A stretch of DNA of 64,000 nt from an uncultured Robinsoniella sp. (GTDB lineage: Bacteria > Bacillota > Clostridia > Lachnospirales > Lachnospiraceae): contig UQGG01000003.1 in the NCBI GenBank assembly GCA_900540475.1, positions 186,001 to 250,000 of the forward strand, written 5' to 3'. This document shows, piece after piece, positions 9,213 to 17,326 of the stretch. The notes under the pieces were generated by a model that did not search any database, was not told the DNA's origin, and saw only the letters and a program-made list of their open reading frames with translations. Each line of letters begins with the position of its first letter. Position 1 is the stretch's first letter. Made by a program: the position numbers and the translations under genes.

Positions 9213-9353
9213 TGCGAAAACTCACAAAGTTGGGAAGAGTTATTCGTCAAAAGTTATAAAATTGTACAATTTGTTTGTTGATTTTACGAAAGATTTACGA
9301 AAAGTATTTAATTGCATACAATTGTAAAGTATGTTTATAAGAAAGGTGTTAAC

Positions 9354-10661
9354 ATGAATCAAAAAACAGTAGCGCTGCATAATCTGGGATGCAAAGTAAA
9401 TGCATATGAAACAGAAGCGATGCAGCAGATTTTACAGGAAAATGGTTATAAAATAGTTCCCTTTGAACCGGGGGCGGATATCTATATTATCAATACATGT
9501 ACGGTGACAAATATTGCAGACCGCAAGTCCAGACAGATGCTCCACAAAGCTAAAAAAATGAATCCGGGCGCAATCGTAGTGGCTGCCGGATGTTATGTAC
9601 AGGCATCCAAAGAAGAACTGAAAAAAGACGATGCAATCGACATTGTAATTGGAAATAATAAGAAAAAAGATCTGGTTTCTATCCTGAAAGCCTATGAAAT
9701 AAACCAGGAAGAAGAGGAAGCAATTATCGACGTCAATCATACATCGGAGTACGAAAACCTGACAATTTCCAGAACCGCGGAGCATACCAGGGCATATATC
9801 AAAGTACAGGACGGCTGCAACCAGTTCTGCAGCTATTGTATCATCCCCTATGCAAGAGGCAGAGTGCGCAGCAGGGACATTGAAGATGTAAAAACAGAGG
9901 TGGGCAATCTTGCAAAAGCAGGCTATCAGGAAGTTGTTTTGACTGGTATCCACCTGAGTTCTTACGGAATAGACTTAGGTCTGACTCTGCTGGAACTGAT
10001 CAGGGAGGTTCATAAAATTGAAGGAATCAAAAGAATCCGCCTGGGTTCGCTGGAACCCCGTATCATTACCGAAGAATTTGCGAAAGAATTAAGTTCTATG
10101 GAGAAGATCTGTCCGCATTTTCACCTGTCATTGCAAAGCGGATGTGATGAAACTTTAAGCAGAATGAACCGGCGTTATGATACAAAAGAATTCGAAGAAA
10201 AATGTATGATTTTGCGCAGATATTTTGAACTTCCGGCGCTGACTACGGATGTAATTGTTGGATTTCCGGGAGAAACAGAAGAAGAATTTAAAACGACAAA
10301 AGAGTTTTTAAAGAAGATCTGTTTTTTTGAAACACATATCTTTAAATATTCCAGACGCAAGGGTACCAAAGCGGCAGTTATGGAAAATCAGATTGATGAA
10401 AATATAAAAAATATCCGCAGTCAGGAATTGATCCGGTTAAACGAAGATAACCAGACGGCATACGAGGAACGTTTTCTGGGAAGGAAAACCGAGATTCTTT
10501 TTGAAGAAAAAATAACGGTAGAAGAAAAAGAATATTATATCGGTCATACACGGGAATATATTAAGGCGGCATGTTTGGCAGACGCTGATTATTCCAATTG
10601 CCTGATGGAAAAAACACTCTGTGGAAGACTGAAAAATCACTTGTTATTATGTGAAAATTAG
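9354..10661 (+). CDS. mtaB: tRNA (t6A37) methylthiotransferase MtaB
   Basis: Radical SAM enzyme that converts t6A37 to ms2t6A37 in ANN-decoding tRNAs. The start is the ATG at 9354 with AAAGG upstream; an in-frame TTG at 9312 would add 14 residues without support. Three domains are visible. The UPF0004 domain has its three cluster cysteines in L-G-C-K-V-N, N-T-C-T-V-T and A-A-G-C-Y. The radical SAM core has Cys155, Cys159 and Cys162 in C-N-Q-F-C-S-Y-C. A TRAM-like C-terminal region follows. The L-G-C-K-V-N and P-Y-A-R-G-R-V-R-S-R signatures favour MtaB over MiaB or RimO. Confidence 0.93.
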   Translation: MNQKTVALHNLGCKVNAYETEAMQQILQENGYKIVPFEPGADIYIINTCTVTNIADRKSRQMLHKAKKMNPGAIVVAAGCYVQASKEELKKDDAIDIVIGNNKKKDLVSILKAYEINQEEEEAIIDVNHTSEYENLTISRTAEHTRAYIKVQDGCNQFCSYCIIPYARGRVRSRDIEDVKTEVGNLAKAGYQEVVLTGIHLSSYGIDLGLTLLELIREVHKIEGIKRIRLGSLEPRIITEEFAKELSSMEKICPHFHLSLQSGCDETLSRMNRRYDTKEFEEKCMILRRYFELPALTTDVIVGFPGETEEEFKTTKEFLKKICFFETHIFKYSRRKGTKAAVMENQIDENIKNIRSQELIRLNEDNQTAYEERFLGRKTEILFEEKITVEEKEYYIGHTREYIKAACLADADYSNCLMEKTLCGRLKNHLLLCEN

Positions 10662-10713
10662 GAGAATTTGCAGTATTAAAAGAAGAGTAAAGAAACTTTT
10701 TTGAAAAATGGGA

Positions 10714-10742
10714 TTGTAATTTTCCTTTATTTATATTAGAAT
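10714..10742 (+). promoter_or_regulatory. SigA-type promoter for the ireB-ruvX unit
   Basis: -35 TTGTAA (10714-10719), 17-bp spacer, -10 TAGAAT (10737-10742), 31 nt upstream of the ireB start. Consensus inference. Confidence 0.5.
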
Positions 10743-10773
10743 GAATGTAAAGTTTAATTAAGGGCGTGATAAA

Positions 10774-11037
10774 ATGGGAAAGATTAGTAATACACAATAT
10801 TTTAACGTAAACTCAGACGCAGAGATCCGGGTAAAGGACGTACTGGATACCGTTTATAATGCAATGACTGAAAAAGGCTATAATCCTGTCAATCAGATTG
10901 TAGGCTATATTATGTCAGGTGATCCGACATATATCACCAGTCATAACAATGCCAGAAGCATGATTATGAAAGTAGAACGGGACGAGCTGGTAGAAGAGTT
11001 ATTAAAAGAGTATATCAAGAATAAGGCATGGCAGTAG
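10774..11037 (+). CDS. ireB: IreB family regulatory phosphoprotein (UPF0297)
   Basis: Small cytoplasmic protein of 87 residues. The family is known from Enterococcus, where IreB is phosphorylated by the Ser/Thr kinase IreK and affects cephalosporin resistance. Family signatures are N-P-V-N-Q-I-V-G-Y-I-M-S-G-D-P-T-Y-I and the following H-N-N-A-R. It stands 7 bp before ruvX and then a DUF1292 gene, the order found across Firmicutes (yrzL-yrrK-yrzB in Bacillus), which supports the assignment. Confidence 0.93.
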   Translation: MGKISNTQYFNVNSDAEIRVKDVLDTVYNAMTEKGYNPVNQIVGYIMSGDPTYITSHNNARSMIMKVERDELVEELLKEYIKNKAWQ

Positions 11038-11044
11038 AGACACT

Positions 11045-11482
11045 ATGAAAATAATGGGATTGGACTATGGCTCCAAAACAGTAGGTGTAGCTATCAGCGA
11101 TGCTTTGGGAATTACTGCCCAGGGGATTGAAATTGTACGAAGAACGTCCGAAAATAAGCTTCGTCAGACCCTGGCAAGAATTGAAACATTAATTCAGGAA
11201 AATGAAGTTGGAAAGTTGGTGCTCGGCTTTCCAAAAAATATGAATAACACAATTGGCGACAGGGCTGAAAAATCTTTGGCATTTAAAGAAATGCTGGAAA
11301 GAAGGACAGGTCTGGAAGTTGTCATGTGGGATGAAAGGTTAACAACCGTTGAAGCAAACCGTACTTTGATGGAAAGCAATGTGCGAAGAGAAGACCGTAA
11401 AAAGTATGTGGACCAGCTTGCGGCTGTTTATATCCTGCAGGGTTATTTGGACAGTGAGGCAATGAAGTCGAAAGAAAATTAG
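11045..11482 (+). CDS. ruvX: RuvX/YqgF family putative pre-16S rRNA nuclease
   Basis: RNase H-like nuclease, 145 residues, annotated either as a Holliday junction resolvase or as the nuclease that matures the 16S rRNA 5' end. The catalytic Asp7 is seen in M-G-L-D-Y-G-S-K-T-V-G-V-A; later acidic positions lie in W-D-E-R-L-T-T and the C-terminal D-Q-L-A-A. The conserved neighbourhood ireB-ruvX-DUF1292 supports the call. Confidence 0.94.
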   Translation: MKIMGLDYGSKTVGVAISDALGITAQGIEIVRRTSENKLRQTLARIETLIQENEVGKLVLGFPKNMNNTIGDRAEKSLAFKEMLERRTGLEVVMWDERLTTVEANRTLMESNVRREDRKKYVDQLAAVYILQGYLDSEAMKSKEN

Positions 11483-11508
11483 AATCAGAAAAGGAGCCGC
11501 ACATAAAA

Positions 11509-11775
11509 ATGGAAAAAATAAAATTTACTTTTGCAGACACAGATGAGGCTGCAGAGTTTTTTGTGTTGGAACAAACACGTATAAATGGTATGAATTATAT
11601 CCTTGTTACCGAATCCGATGATGAAGAGGAAGATGCGGAAGCATTTATCTTAAAAGATCTGTCTGCAGACGGGGAGCAGGAAGCACTTTATGAGATCGTA
11701 GAAGATGACGAAGAATTGGAAGCAGTATCGAAGATTTTCAGTGAGATGCTGGAAGATGTTGATATTACAATGTAA
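11509..11775 (+). CDS. DUF1292 domain protein (YrzB-like)
   Basis: Acidic 88-residue protein with a beta-rich N-terminus (I-K-F-T-F-A-D-T-D-E-A...) and many Glu/Asp, typical of DUF1292. Function unknown in the family. AAAAGGAG precedes the start and it closes the ireB-ruvX unit. Confidence 0.85.
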   Translation: MEKIKFTFADTDEAAEFFVLEQTRINGMNYILVTESDDEEEDAEAFILKDLSADGEQEALYEIVEDDEELEAVSKIFSEMLEDVDITM

Positions 11776-11814
11776 ACGAAATATGTGGTATATGATGTGA
11801 AAAAAATGAAGAAA

Positions 11815-11912
11815 TACGCGGTGTAGGCCGCGTAAATATTAATGTGATAAAATATGCAGTATAAGTTGCATAAACAAATGTTGTATAGAAATATGCAGAA
11901 TGAGCTGCGTAT
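11815..11912 (+). other. Structured leader before RNase J: hairpin and two tandem imperfect palindromes
   Basis: A 7-bp hairpin (TACGCGG/CCGCGTA, 11815-11834) is followed by two related dyads, ATATGCAGTATAAGTTGCAT at about 11852-11871 and ATATGCAGAATGAGCTGCGT at about 11891-11910. They occupy the 184-bp gap before the RNase J gene. The similarity and the dyads are seen directly; any regulatory role is inference. Confidence 0.4.
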
Positions 11913-11959
11913 ATTAAATAGATTAAAATAAAACAAGCAGGCAAAGGAGGTCTAATTGA

Positions 11960-13624
11960 TTGAAAAATATTAATAACTCAAAATTGAAAATCATTCCGCT
12001 GGGTGGATTGGAACAGATCGGAATGAACATTACTGCCTTTGAATTTGAAGACAGTATTATTGTTGTGGATTGCGGATTGTCATTTCCGGAAGACGACATG
12101 CTGGGAATTGACCTGGTAATCCCCGACATCACTTATCTGAAGAACAACATTCAGAAAGTAAAAGGGTTTGTGATCACCCATGGACATGAGGATCATATCG
12201 GTGCTCTTCCTTATATTCTGAAAGAGATTAATGTTCCGATTTATGCAACAAAGCTGACGATCGGAATCATTGATAACAAATTAAAGGAACACAACTTACT
12301 GAAGACGACAAAGCGAAAGGTCATTAAGCATGGACAGGCCATTAATCTGGGCGCTTTTCGTATCGAATTTATCAAGACCAACCACAGTATTGCAGACGCT
12401 TCCGCCCTGGCTATTTATTCACCAGCAGGAACCGTGGTGCATACAGGAGATTTTAAAGTTGATTATACGCCGGTATTTGGAGATGCAATTGATTTACAGA
12501 GATTTGGGGAAATTGGCAAGAAGGGCGTATTGGCCCTGATGTGTGACAGTACAAACGCGGAAAGACCTGGTTTTACCATGTCAGAACGGACAGTAGGTAA
12601 AACTTTTGACAATATATTTGCAGAGCATAAAAATACAAGAATTATCATTGCGACGTTTGCATCCAATGTAGACAGAGTTCAGCAGATCATCAATTCTGCA
12701 TACAAGTACGGAAGAAAAGTTGTCGTGGAAGGAAGAAGTATGGTAAGTATCATTACCATTGCTTCAGAGTTAGGATATATCAGCATTCCGGAACATACTT
12801 TAATTGATCTGGAACAGATGAAAAACTATCCGGATGAACAAATGGTGTTAATCACTACCGGAAGCCAGGGAGAATCCATGGCTGCACTGTCCAGAATGGC
12901 ATACGATATGCATCGTAAGATCAGCATCAAACCAGGGGATACGGTTATCTTCAGTTCTAATCCCATACCGGGAAATGAGAAGGCAGTTTCCAAGGTGATC
13001 AATGAGTTATCCATGAAAGGTGCAGATGTTATTTTCCAGGATGCACACGTTTCCGGACATGCCTGCCAGGAAGAAATCAAACTGATTTATTCTCTGGTCC
13101 GCCCGAAATATGCGATTCCGGTGCATGGCGAATACCGTCATTTAAAGGCACAGGCGGGTATTGCAAACAATCTGGGCATTTCCAAAGATAATATTTTTGT
13201 GTTATCTTCCGGAGATGTGCTGGAACTGGATGACAAACAGGCTAAAATTGTGGACAAGGTACAGACAGGAGCGATTCTAGTAGACGGCCTGGGTGTAGGC
13301 GATGTAGGAAATATTGTGCTCCGTGACAGACAGCACCTTGCAGAAGACGGAATTCTGATAGTCGTACTGACGCTTGAAAAATACAGTAACCAGCTTCTTG
13401 CCGGTCCGGATATTGTTTCCAGAGGATTTGTATATGTAAGAGAGTCTGAACTTCTTATGGATGAAGCAAGACGGGTGGTAGAGGAATCTTTAGACCATTG
13501 TGCCGATAAGAATATTACGGACTGGGGCAAGATCAAAAGCTCCATTAAGGATTCTCTCAGCGACTATCTCTGGAAAAAGACAAAGCGTAACCCGATGATA
13601 TTGCCGATTATTATGGAAGTATAA
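11960..13624 (+). CDS. rnj: Ribonuclease J
   Basis: Metallo-beta-lactamase/beta-CASP ribonuclease with 5'-3' exonuclease and endonuclease activity in mRNA turnover and rRNA maturation. Start is TTG at 11960, 9 nt after a strong AAAGGAGG. The zinc motif H-G-H-E-D-H occupies residues 74-79, followed by the beta-CASP region (T-F-A-S-N-V-D-R, H-V-S-G-H) and a C-terminal RNase J domain. At 554 residues it has full length. Only one paralogue is in the window, so RnjA versus RnjB cannot be decided. Confidence 0.95.
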   Translation: MKNINNSKLKIIPLGGLEQIGMNITAFEFEDSIIVVDCGLSFPEDDMLGIDLVIPDITYLKNNIQKVKGFVITHGHEDHIGALPYILKEINVPIYATKLTIGIIDNKLKEHNLLKTTKRKVIKHGQAINLGAFRIEFIKTNHSIADASALAIYSPAGTVVHTGDFKVDYTPVFGDAIDLQRFGEIGKKGVLALMCDSTNAERPGFTMSERTVGKTFDNIFAEHKNTRIIIATFASNVDRVQQIINSAYKYGRKVVVEGRSMVSIITIASELGYISIPEHTLIDLEQMKNYPDEQMVLITTGSQGESMAALSRMAYDMHRKISIKPGDTVIFSSNPIPGNEKAVSKVINELSMKGADVIFQDAHVSGHACQEEIKLIYSLVRPKYAIPVHGEYRHLKAQAGIANNLGISKDNIFVLSSGDVLELDDKQAKIVDKVQTGAILVDGLGVGDVGNIVLRDRQHLAEDGILIVVLTLEKYSNQLLAGPDIVSRGFVYVRESELLMDEARRVVEESLDHCADKNITDWGKIKSSIKDSLSDYLWKKTKRNPMILPIIMEV

Positions 13625-13636
13625 GGATAGAAAGAT

Positions 13637-13993
13637 ATGGACAAGGTGACAGCGTGCCTGGAAGCTCTTGTGGAAGCAGTGCAGGAGTGTACGGCGTACA
13701 GAGACTTTGAAAAGGCGAAAAGCAGACTGAAAGATAAACCGGAATTAAAGGCACAGATTGATGAATTTCGAAAGAAGAATTTTGAAATGCAGAGCTTGAA
13801 AGAAGATAAAGACCTGTTTCAGGAACTTCAGAAGATTCAGAAAGATTACGCACAGTTTCGGGAAAATCCCCTGGTGGAGGACTATCTGAAGTCGGAGCTG
13901 CGTGTCTGTAAAATGCTCCAGAAGATTGATCAGGATATTATGAATGTGATTGAAATGGACATAGACGACTTTGCCGGTGAGCTCAACTTATAG
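13637..13993 (+). CDS. YlbF family regulator
   Basis: Helical 118-residue protein similar to YlbF/YmcA, which in Bacillus subtilis form the Y-complex that assists RNase Y and affects sporulation, competence and biofilm genes. Heptad-like Lys/Glu helices and the C-terminal L-R-V-C-K-M-L-Q-K-I-D are visible. It starts 12 bp after the RNase J gene, so two RNA-decay factors appear to share a transcript (inference). Confidence 0.78.
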   Translation: MDKVTACLEALVEAVQECTAYRDFEKAKSRLKDKPELKAQIDEFRKKNFEMQSLKEDKDLFQELQKIQKDYAQFRENPLVEDYLKSELRVCKMLQKIDQDIMNVIEMDIDDFAGELNL

Positions 13994-14004
13994 GAGGTCG
14001 ATAA

Positions 14005-14388
14005 ATGAATGCCAAAAAAGTAGTGTTATCCATAACGATGACCTGTGTAAAAATGGTAATCCTTATTTTAATTGTATATGCGCTATTTGTGTTTGGCAGA
14101 CATGCTTATGAATTTGGTTTTCAGGTCTTTGCAGGGGAATCCATATCCGATCCTCCCGGAAAAGAAGTGGCGGTCACCGTAACAGAAGATATGTCTGTGA
14201 TGGAGATCGGTGAACTGCTGAAAAACAAAGGACTGATAAAGGATGCAAAAGTTTTCTGGGTACAGGAAAAATTGTCAAAATACAGTGGTAAATTAAAAAA
14301 AGGTAATTATATTCTGACGACGGCGCAGGATGCGGATGAGATGCTGGAAGAGCTGGCTCAGGAAACAGAAGCACAGACGGAAGAATAG
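14005..14388 (+). CDS. MltG-like (YceG) N-terminal domain protein without catalytic domain
   Basis: Membrane-anchored protein of only 127 residues. A helix at about residues 10-30 is followed by an extracytoplasmic segment, V-T-E-D-M-S-V-M-E-I-G-E-L-L-K-N-K-G-L-I-K-D, which matches the LysM-like N-terminal part of endolytic transglycosylase MltG. The catalytic YceG core (about 200 residues with its Glu) is absent and the frame ends cleanly with an acidic tail. In Bacillus full-length mltG (yrrL) lies just before trmR (yrrM), so position supports relationship. It may be a regulatory or vestigial MltG. Confidence 0.72.
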   Translation: MNAKKVVLSITMTCVKMVILILIVYALFVFGRHAYEFGFQVFAGESISDPPGKEVAVTVTEDMSVMEIGELLKNKGLIKDAKVFWVQEKLSKYSGKLKKGNYILTTAQDADEMLEELAQETEAQTEE

Positions 14389-14397
14389 GATGGAACA

Positions 14398-15057
14398 ATG
14401 ATTGTAGATGAAAGAATGGTAACCTATATCAACTCTCTGGATGTGGGGAATACGCCGTTTTTAGACGAATTGGAGAGACAGGCATGTGAAGATTTCGTGC
14501 CGATAATCCGCCGGGAGATGCAAAGCTTTCTAAAAGTACTCCTGGCGGTCCATCGTCCCGCAAAGATTCTGGAAGTTGGGACGGCAGTGGGCTTTTCAAC
14601 CTTGCTGATGAGTGAATATACCGGGGCAGACTGTCATATAACAACCATTGAAAAATATGAAAAAAGGATTCCCATTGCCCGGGAAAATTTTAAAAAAGCA
14701 GGACGGGAAGACCGGATTACCCTTTTAGAGGGGGATGCCATGGAAATTTTAAAAGAGCTGCAGGACAGCTTTGATTTTATTTTTATGGATGCGGCAAAAG
14801 GGCAGTATATTCATTTCCTGCCGGAGGTATTAAGGCTTCTTAAACCCGGAGGCGTACTGGTATCGGACAATGTCCTCCAGGACGGTGATATTATAGAGTC
14901 CAGGTTCGCAGTAGAACGCAGAAACAGGACGATTTACAAAAGAATGAGAGATTACCTCTATGAATTGAAACATAACGAACAGCTTCTGACCACAATTATT
15001 CCAATTGGAGACGGAGCTACGGTGAGTATAAAGCAGGAGCGTGGGACGGAGTGTTAG
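14398..15057 (+). CDS. trmR: tRNA 5-hydroxyuridine O-methyltransferase (TrmR-like)
   Basis: Class I SAM-dependent O-methyltransferase (PF01596 type), 219 residues, with motif I L-E-V-G-T-A-V-G-F-S and F-I-F-M-D-A-A-K-G-Q-Y. The next gene is a U32 peptidase-family protein. In Bacillus subtilis TrmR (YrrM) methylates ho5U34 formed by the U32 proteins TrhP1/2 (YrrN/YrrO), which are its neighbours. The same arrangement here makes a wobble-uridine function much more likely than a small-molecule substrate. Its TAG stop lies inside the left inverted repeat of the mobile element at 15055. Confidence 0.85.
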   Translation: MIVDERMVTYINSLDVGNTPFLDELERQACEDFVPIIRREMQSFLKVLLAVHRPAKILEVGTAVGFSTLLMSEYTGADCHITTIEKYEKRIPIARENFKKAGREDRITLLEGDAMEILKELQDSFDFIFMDAAKGQYIHFLPEVLRLLKPGGVLVSDNVLQDGDIIESRFAVERRNRTIYKRMRDYLYELKHNEQLLTTIIPIGDGATVSIKQERGTEC

Positions 15058-15217
15058 AGCGTGTTTGAAAAATGCTTTCTGACAGCTGTGCGTTCCAGTT
15101 TGTGGGATGGATACGCCAAATTTAGGAGGCATAGCGGGCTACGTAGTCTAAGTTTGGCGTATTCAGACCGCAAAGTGGGGCGTACAGATGGCGGGAATGA
15201 TTTTCAAACACGCTCTA
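15055..15217. mobile_element. MITE-like element with perfect 17-bp terminal inverted repeats
   Basis: A 163-bp non-coding element between trmR and trhP. Its ends are TAGAGCGTGTTTGAAAA (15055-15071) and the exact reverse complement (15201-15217). The outermost TA on each side may be a TA target duplication of the IS630/mariner kind, leaving 15-bp inverted repeats. Inside is a second dyad, CGCCAAA near 15114 with TTTGGCG near 15155. The left TIR supplies the stop codon of trmR. Related sequence occurs at 8784-8849, 55020-55040 and 63638-63690. Confidence 0.75.
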
Positions 15218-15260
15218 ACCTCCGTCCTTGTTTATGCACATCAGAAGAAAGGATAGAAAC

Positions 15261-16484
15261 ATGAGAAAACCAGAATTACTGATACCGGCAAGCAGCCTGG
15301 AAGTATTAAAAACAGCAGTTATATTTGGGGCAGATGCCGTATATATCGGAGGGGAAGCTTTTGGGCTTAGAGCAAAAGCCAAAAATTTTTCCATGGAAGA
15401 TATGAAGGATGGAATTGCATTTGCACATCAGTATGACGTTAAAGTATATGTAACAGCGAATATTCTTGCCCACAACCTGGATTTGGACGGAGTGGAGGCA
15501 TATTTTAAAGAATTGAAGGAAATCGGTCCGGACGCTTTGATCATTGCAGATCCTGGGGTATTTATGATTGCTAAAAGAGTTTGCCCGGAAATCGAGCTCC
15601 ATATCAGTACCCAGGCAAATAATACGAATTATGAAACCTACCTTTTCTGGCACGAACTGGGAGCGAAACGGGTAGTGACAGCCAGAGAGTTATCCCTGGA
15701 TGAAATCCGGGAAATCAGGGCGCATATACCGGAAGAACTGGAGATTGAAACCTTTGTACACGGTGCCATGTGTATCTCCTATTCCGGAAGATGCCTGCTG
15801 AGTAATTATTTTACCGGCAGAGATGCCAACAGAGGGGCATGCACCCATCCCTGCCGCTGGAAATATTCCATTGTGGAAGAGACAAGGCCCGGAGAATATA
15901 TGCCTGTTTATGAAAACGAACGGGGAACTTATATTTTTAATTCCAAGGACCTGTGTATGATCGAACATATACCGGAGCTGATGGAATCCGGAATAGACAG
16001 TTTTAAAATAGAAGGCAGAATGAAAACGGCGCTTTATGTGGCAACTGTTGCAAGGACATACCGCAAAGCCATGGATGATTATGCCCGTGATCCGAAACTC
16101 TATGAACAGAATATGCCCTGGTATAAGGAGCAGATTTCCAATTGCACATACCGGCAGTTTACCACGGGATTTTTCTTTGGTAAACCGGATGAAACCACTC
16201 AGATCTATGACAGCAATACCTATGTAAAAGAATACACTTATCTTGGCATCGTGGGAGAATGCAATGCAGACGGGCTGTACAGAATCGAACAGCGCAATAA
16301 ATTCTCCGTGGGTGAAGAAATTGAAATCATGAAACCAAACGGAGACAATCTGACTGTGACGGTGAAGCAGATTCTGGACGAGGATGGAAATCCCCAGGAG
16401 AGCGCTCCGCATCCCAAACAGGTACTCTGGATTGACCTTGGTACCACCATGGATCCCTATGATATTTTAAGAAGAGCAGAATAA
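15261..16484 (+). CDS. trhP: U32 family tRNA 5-hydroxylation protein (TrhP-like)
   Basis: Protein of the peptidase U32 family, 407 residues from the ATG at 15261 (AAAGGAT upstream). Family members TrhP/YegQ are now known to hydroxylate U34 of tRNA with prephenate as cofactor source, not to act as proteases. U32 signature: E-T-F-V-H-G-A-M-C-I-S-Y-S-G-R-C, then further cysteines (R-G-A-C-T-H-P-C-R-W and K-D-L-C) that probably bind an Fe-S cluster. It follows trmR, consistent with a two-step ho5U to mo5U pathway. Confidence 0.9.
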   Translation: MRKPELLIPASSLEVLKTAVIFGADAVYIGGEAFGLRAKAKNFSMEDMKDGIAFAHQYDVKVYVTANILAHNLDLDGVEAYFKELKEIGPDALIIADPGVFMIAKRVCPEIELHISTQANNTNYETYLFWHELGAKRVVTARELSLDEIREIRAHIPEELEIETFVHGAMCISYSGRCLLSNYFTGRDANRGACTHPCRWKYSIVEETRPGEYMPVYENERGTYIFNSKDLCMIEHIPELMESGIDSFKIEGRMKTALYVATVARTYRKAMDDYARDPKLYEQNMPWYKEQISNCTYRQFTTGFFFGKPDETTQIYDSNTYVKEYTYLGIVGECNADGLYRIEQRNKFSVGEEIEIMKPNGDNLTVTVKQILDEDGNPQESAPHPKQVLWIDLGTTMDPYDILRRAE

Positions 16485-16493
16485 AGGACAACC
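16484..16493 (+). promoter_or_regulatory. Candidate SpoIIID box upstream of sigK
   Basis: AAGGACAACC matches the SpoIIID consensus WWRRACARNY at every position. It overlaps the stop of trhP and lies about 40 bp upstream of the SigE-like -10 in front of sigK, where SpoIIID is known to activate in Bacillus. Inferred from consensus. Confidence 0.45.
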
Positions 16494-16512
16494 AAAAATT
16501 AATGGGAAAGGC

Positions 16513-16550
16513 ACTAATAAGGGATTTGTAACATACAATGTTATAAATCC
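16513..16550 (+). promoter_or_regulatory. Candidate SigE-dependent promoter and 12-bp dyad before sigK
   Basis: The octamer CATACAAT (16532-16539) matches the SigE -10 element, with CTAATAA-like sequence about 13 bp upstream as a possible -35. The -10 lies in a 12-bp inverted repeat (GGATTTGTAACA, 16522-16533, and its complement at 16539-16550, one G-T pair). Transcription would begin near 16546, giving a leader of about 20 nt that contains GAGGTG. Confidence 0.5.
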
Positions 16551-16567
16551 GCTTTGAGGTGCTTTTT

Positions 16568-17185
16568 TTGAAGACATTTCCCAAGCCGCTTACTGCCGAA
16601 GAAGAAAAGCTGTTTCTTCAAAAATACAAGGAGGGCGACCTGGACGCAAAGAGGATTCTAATCGAATGTAACCTGAGATTGGTAGCCCACGTCGCCAAAA
16701 AATATCAAAGGCCGGAAGAAGATTCGGAAGATCTGATTTCCATAGGAACCATTGGCCTGATCAAGGCAGTGACTACCTTCGATCATAGTAAAAACAATCG
16801 TTTAGCCACTTATGCCGCCAGGTGTATTGAAAATGAACTCCTCATGATGCTAAGGATGCGTAAAAAAACTTCCAAGGAAGTTTCTCTCTACGAGCCGATC
16901 GGAATGGACAAAGAGGGAAACGAAATCAGCCTTCTGGATATTATTGAGAGCAATAACGTAGACGTGATTGAAACCATGGAGTTGGAAGAAAATACAAAAA
17001 AACTGTATGAAATCTTCAAGGTATTTTTGAATGACAGAGAGCAAAAAGTAATGGTTCTCAGGTATGGCCTCTTTGGTGCGAAAGAGACAACACAGCGGGA
17101 GATTGCAAAGGCTCTTGGTATATCCAGGTCTTATGTTTCCAGAATTGAAAAGAATGCAATAAAAAAATTACGGGAAGGCTTTTAA
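16568..17185 (+). CDS. sigK: RNA polymerase sporulation sigma factor SigK
   Basis: Late mother-cell sigma factor of about 205 residues. I prefer TTG at 16568, seven bases after GAGGTG (16555-16560), giving M-K-T-F-P-K-P-L-T; GTG at 16559 is possible but has no ribosome site. Region 2 contains N-L-R-L-V-A-H-V-A-K-K-Y and D-L-I-S-I-G-T-I-G-L-I-K-A; region 4 ends with the helix-turn-helix T-Q-R-E-I-A-K-A-L-G-I-S-R-S-Y-V-S-R-I-E. The F-P-K-P-L opening and overall similarity favour SigK over SigE. The gene is intact, with no skin-like interruption, and the long pro-sequence of some species is absent or very short. Confidence 0.88.
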   Translation: MKTFPKPLTAEEEKLFLQKYKEGDLDAKRILIECNLRLVAHVAKKYQRPEEDSEDLISIGTIGLIKAVTTFDHSKNNRLATYAARCIENELLMMLRMRKKTSKEVSLYEPIGMDKEGNEISLLDIIESNNVDVIETMELEENTKKLYEIFKVFLNDREQKVMVLRYGLFGAKETTQREIAKALGISRSYVSRIEKNAIKKLREGF

Positions 17186-17326
17186 TAAGAGAAAGCTGCG
17201 GGTAAAAAAGAAAGCCTTTATCCAGATATATGCAAGAAGCATGAATTGTGCTATAATGCCAAAAAGACAGTTGCATGGGACGGCATCAGGCAGCTGTAAA
17301 GGAAACCGGAGAGGAAGAGGAAGCTT

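Noticed and set aside
9312..9353. Upstream TTG start for mtaB
   Set aside because: The ATG at 9354 has a better ribosome site and gives the expected family N-terminus.
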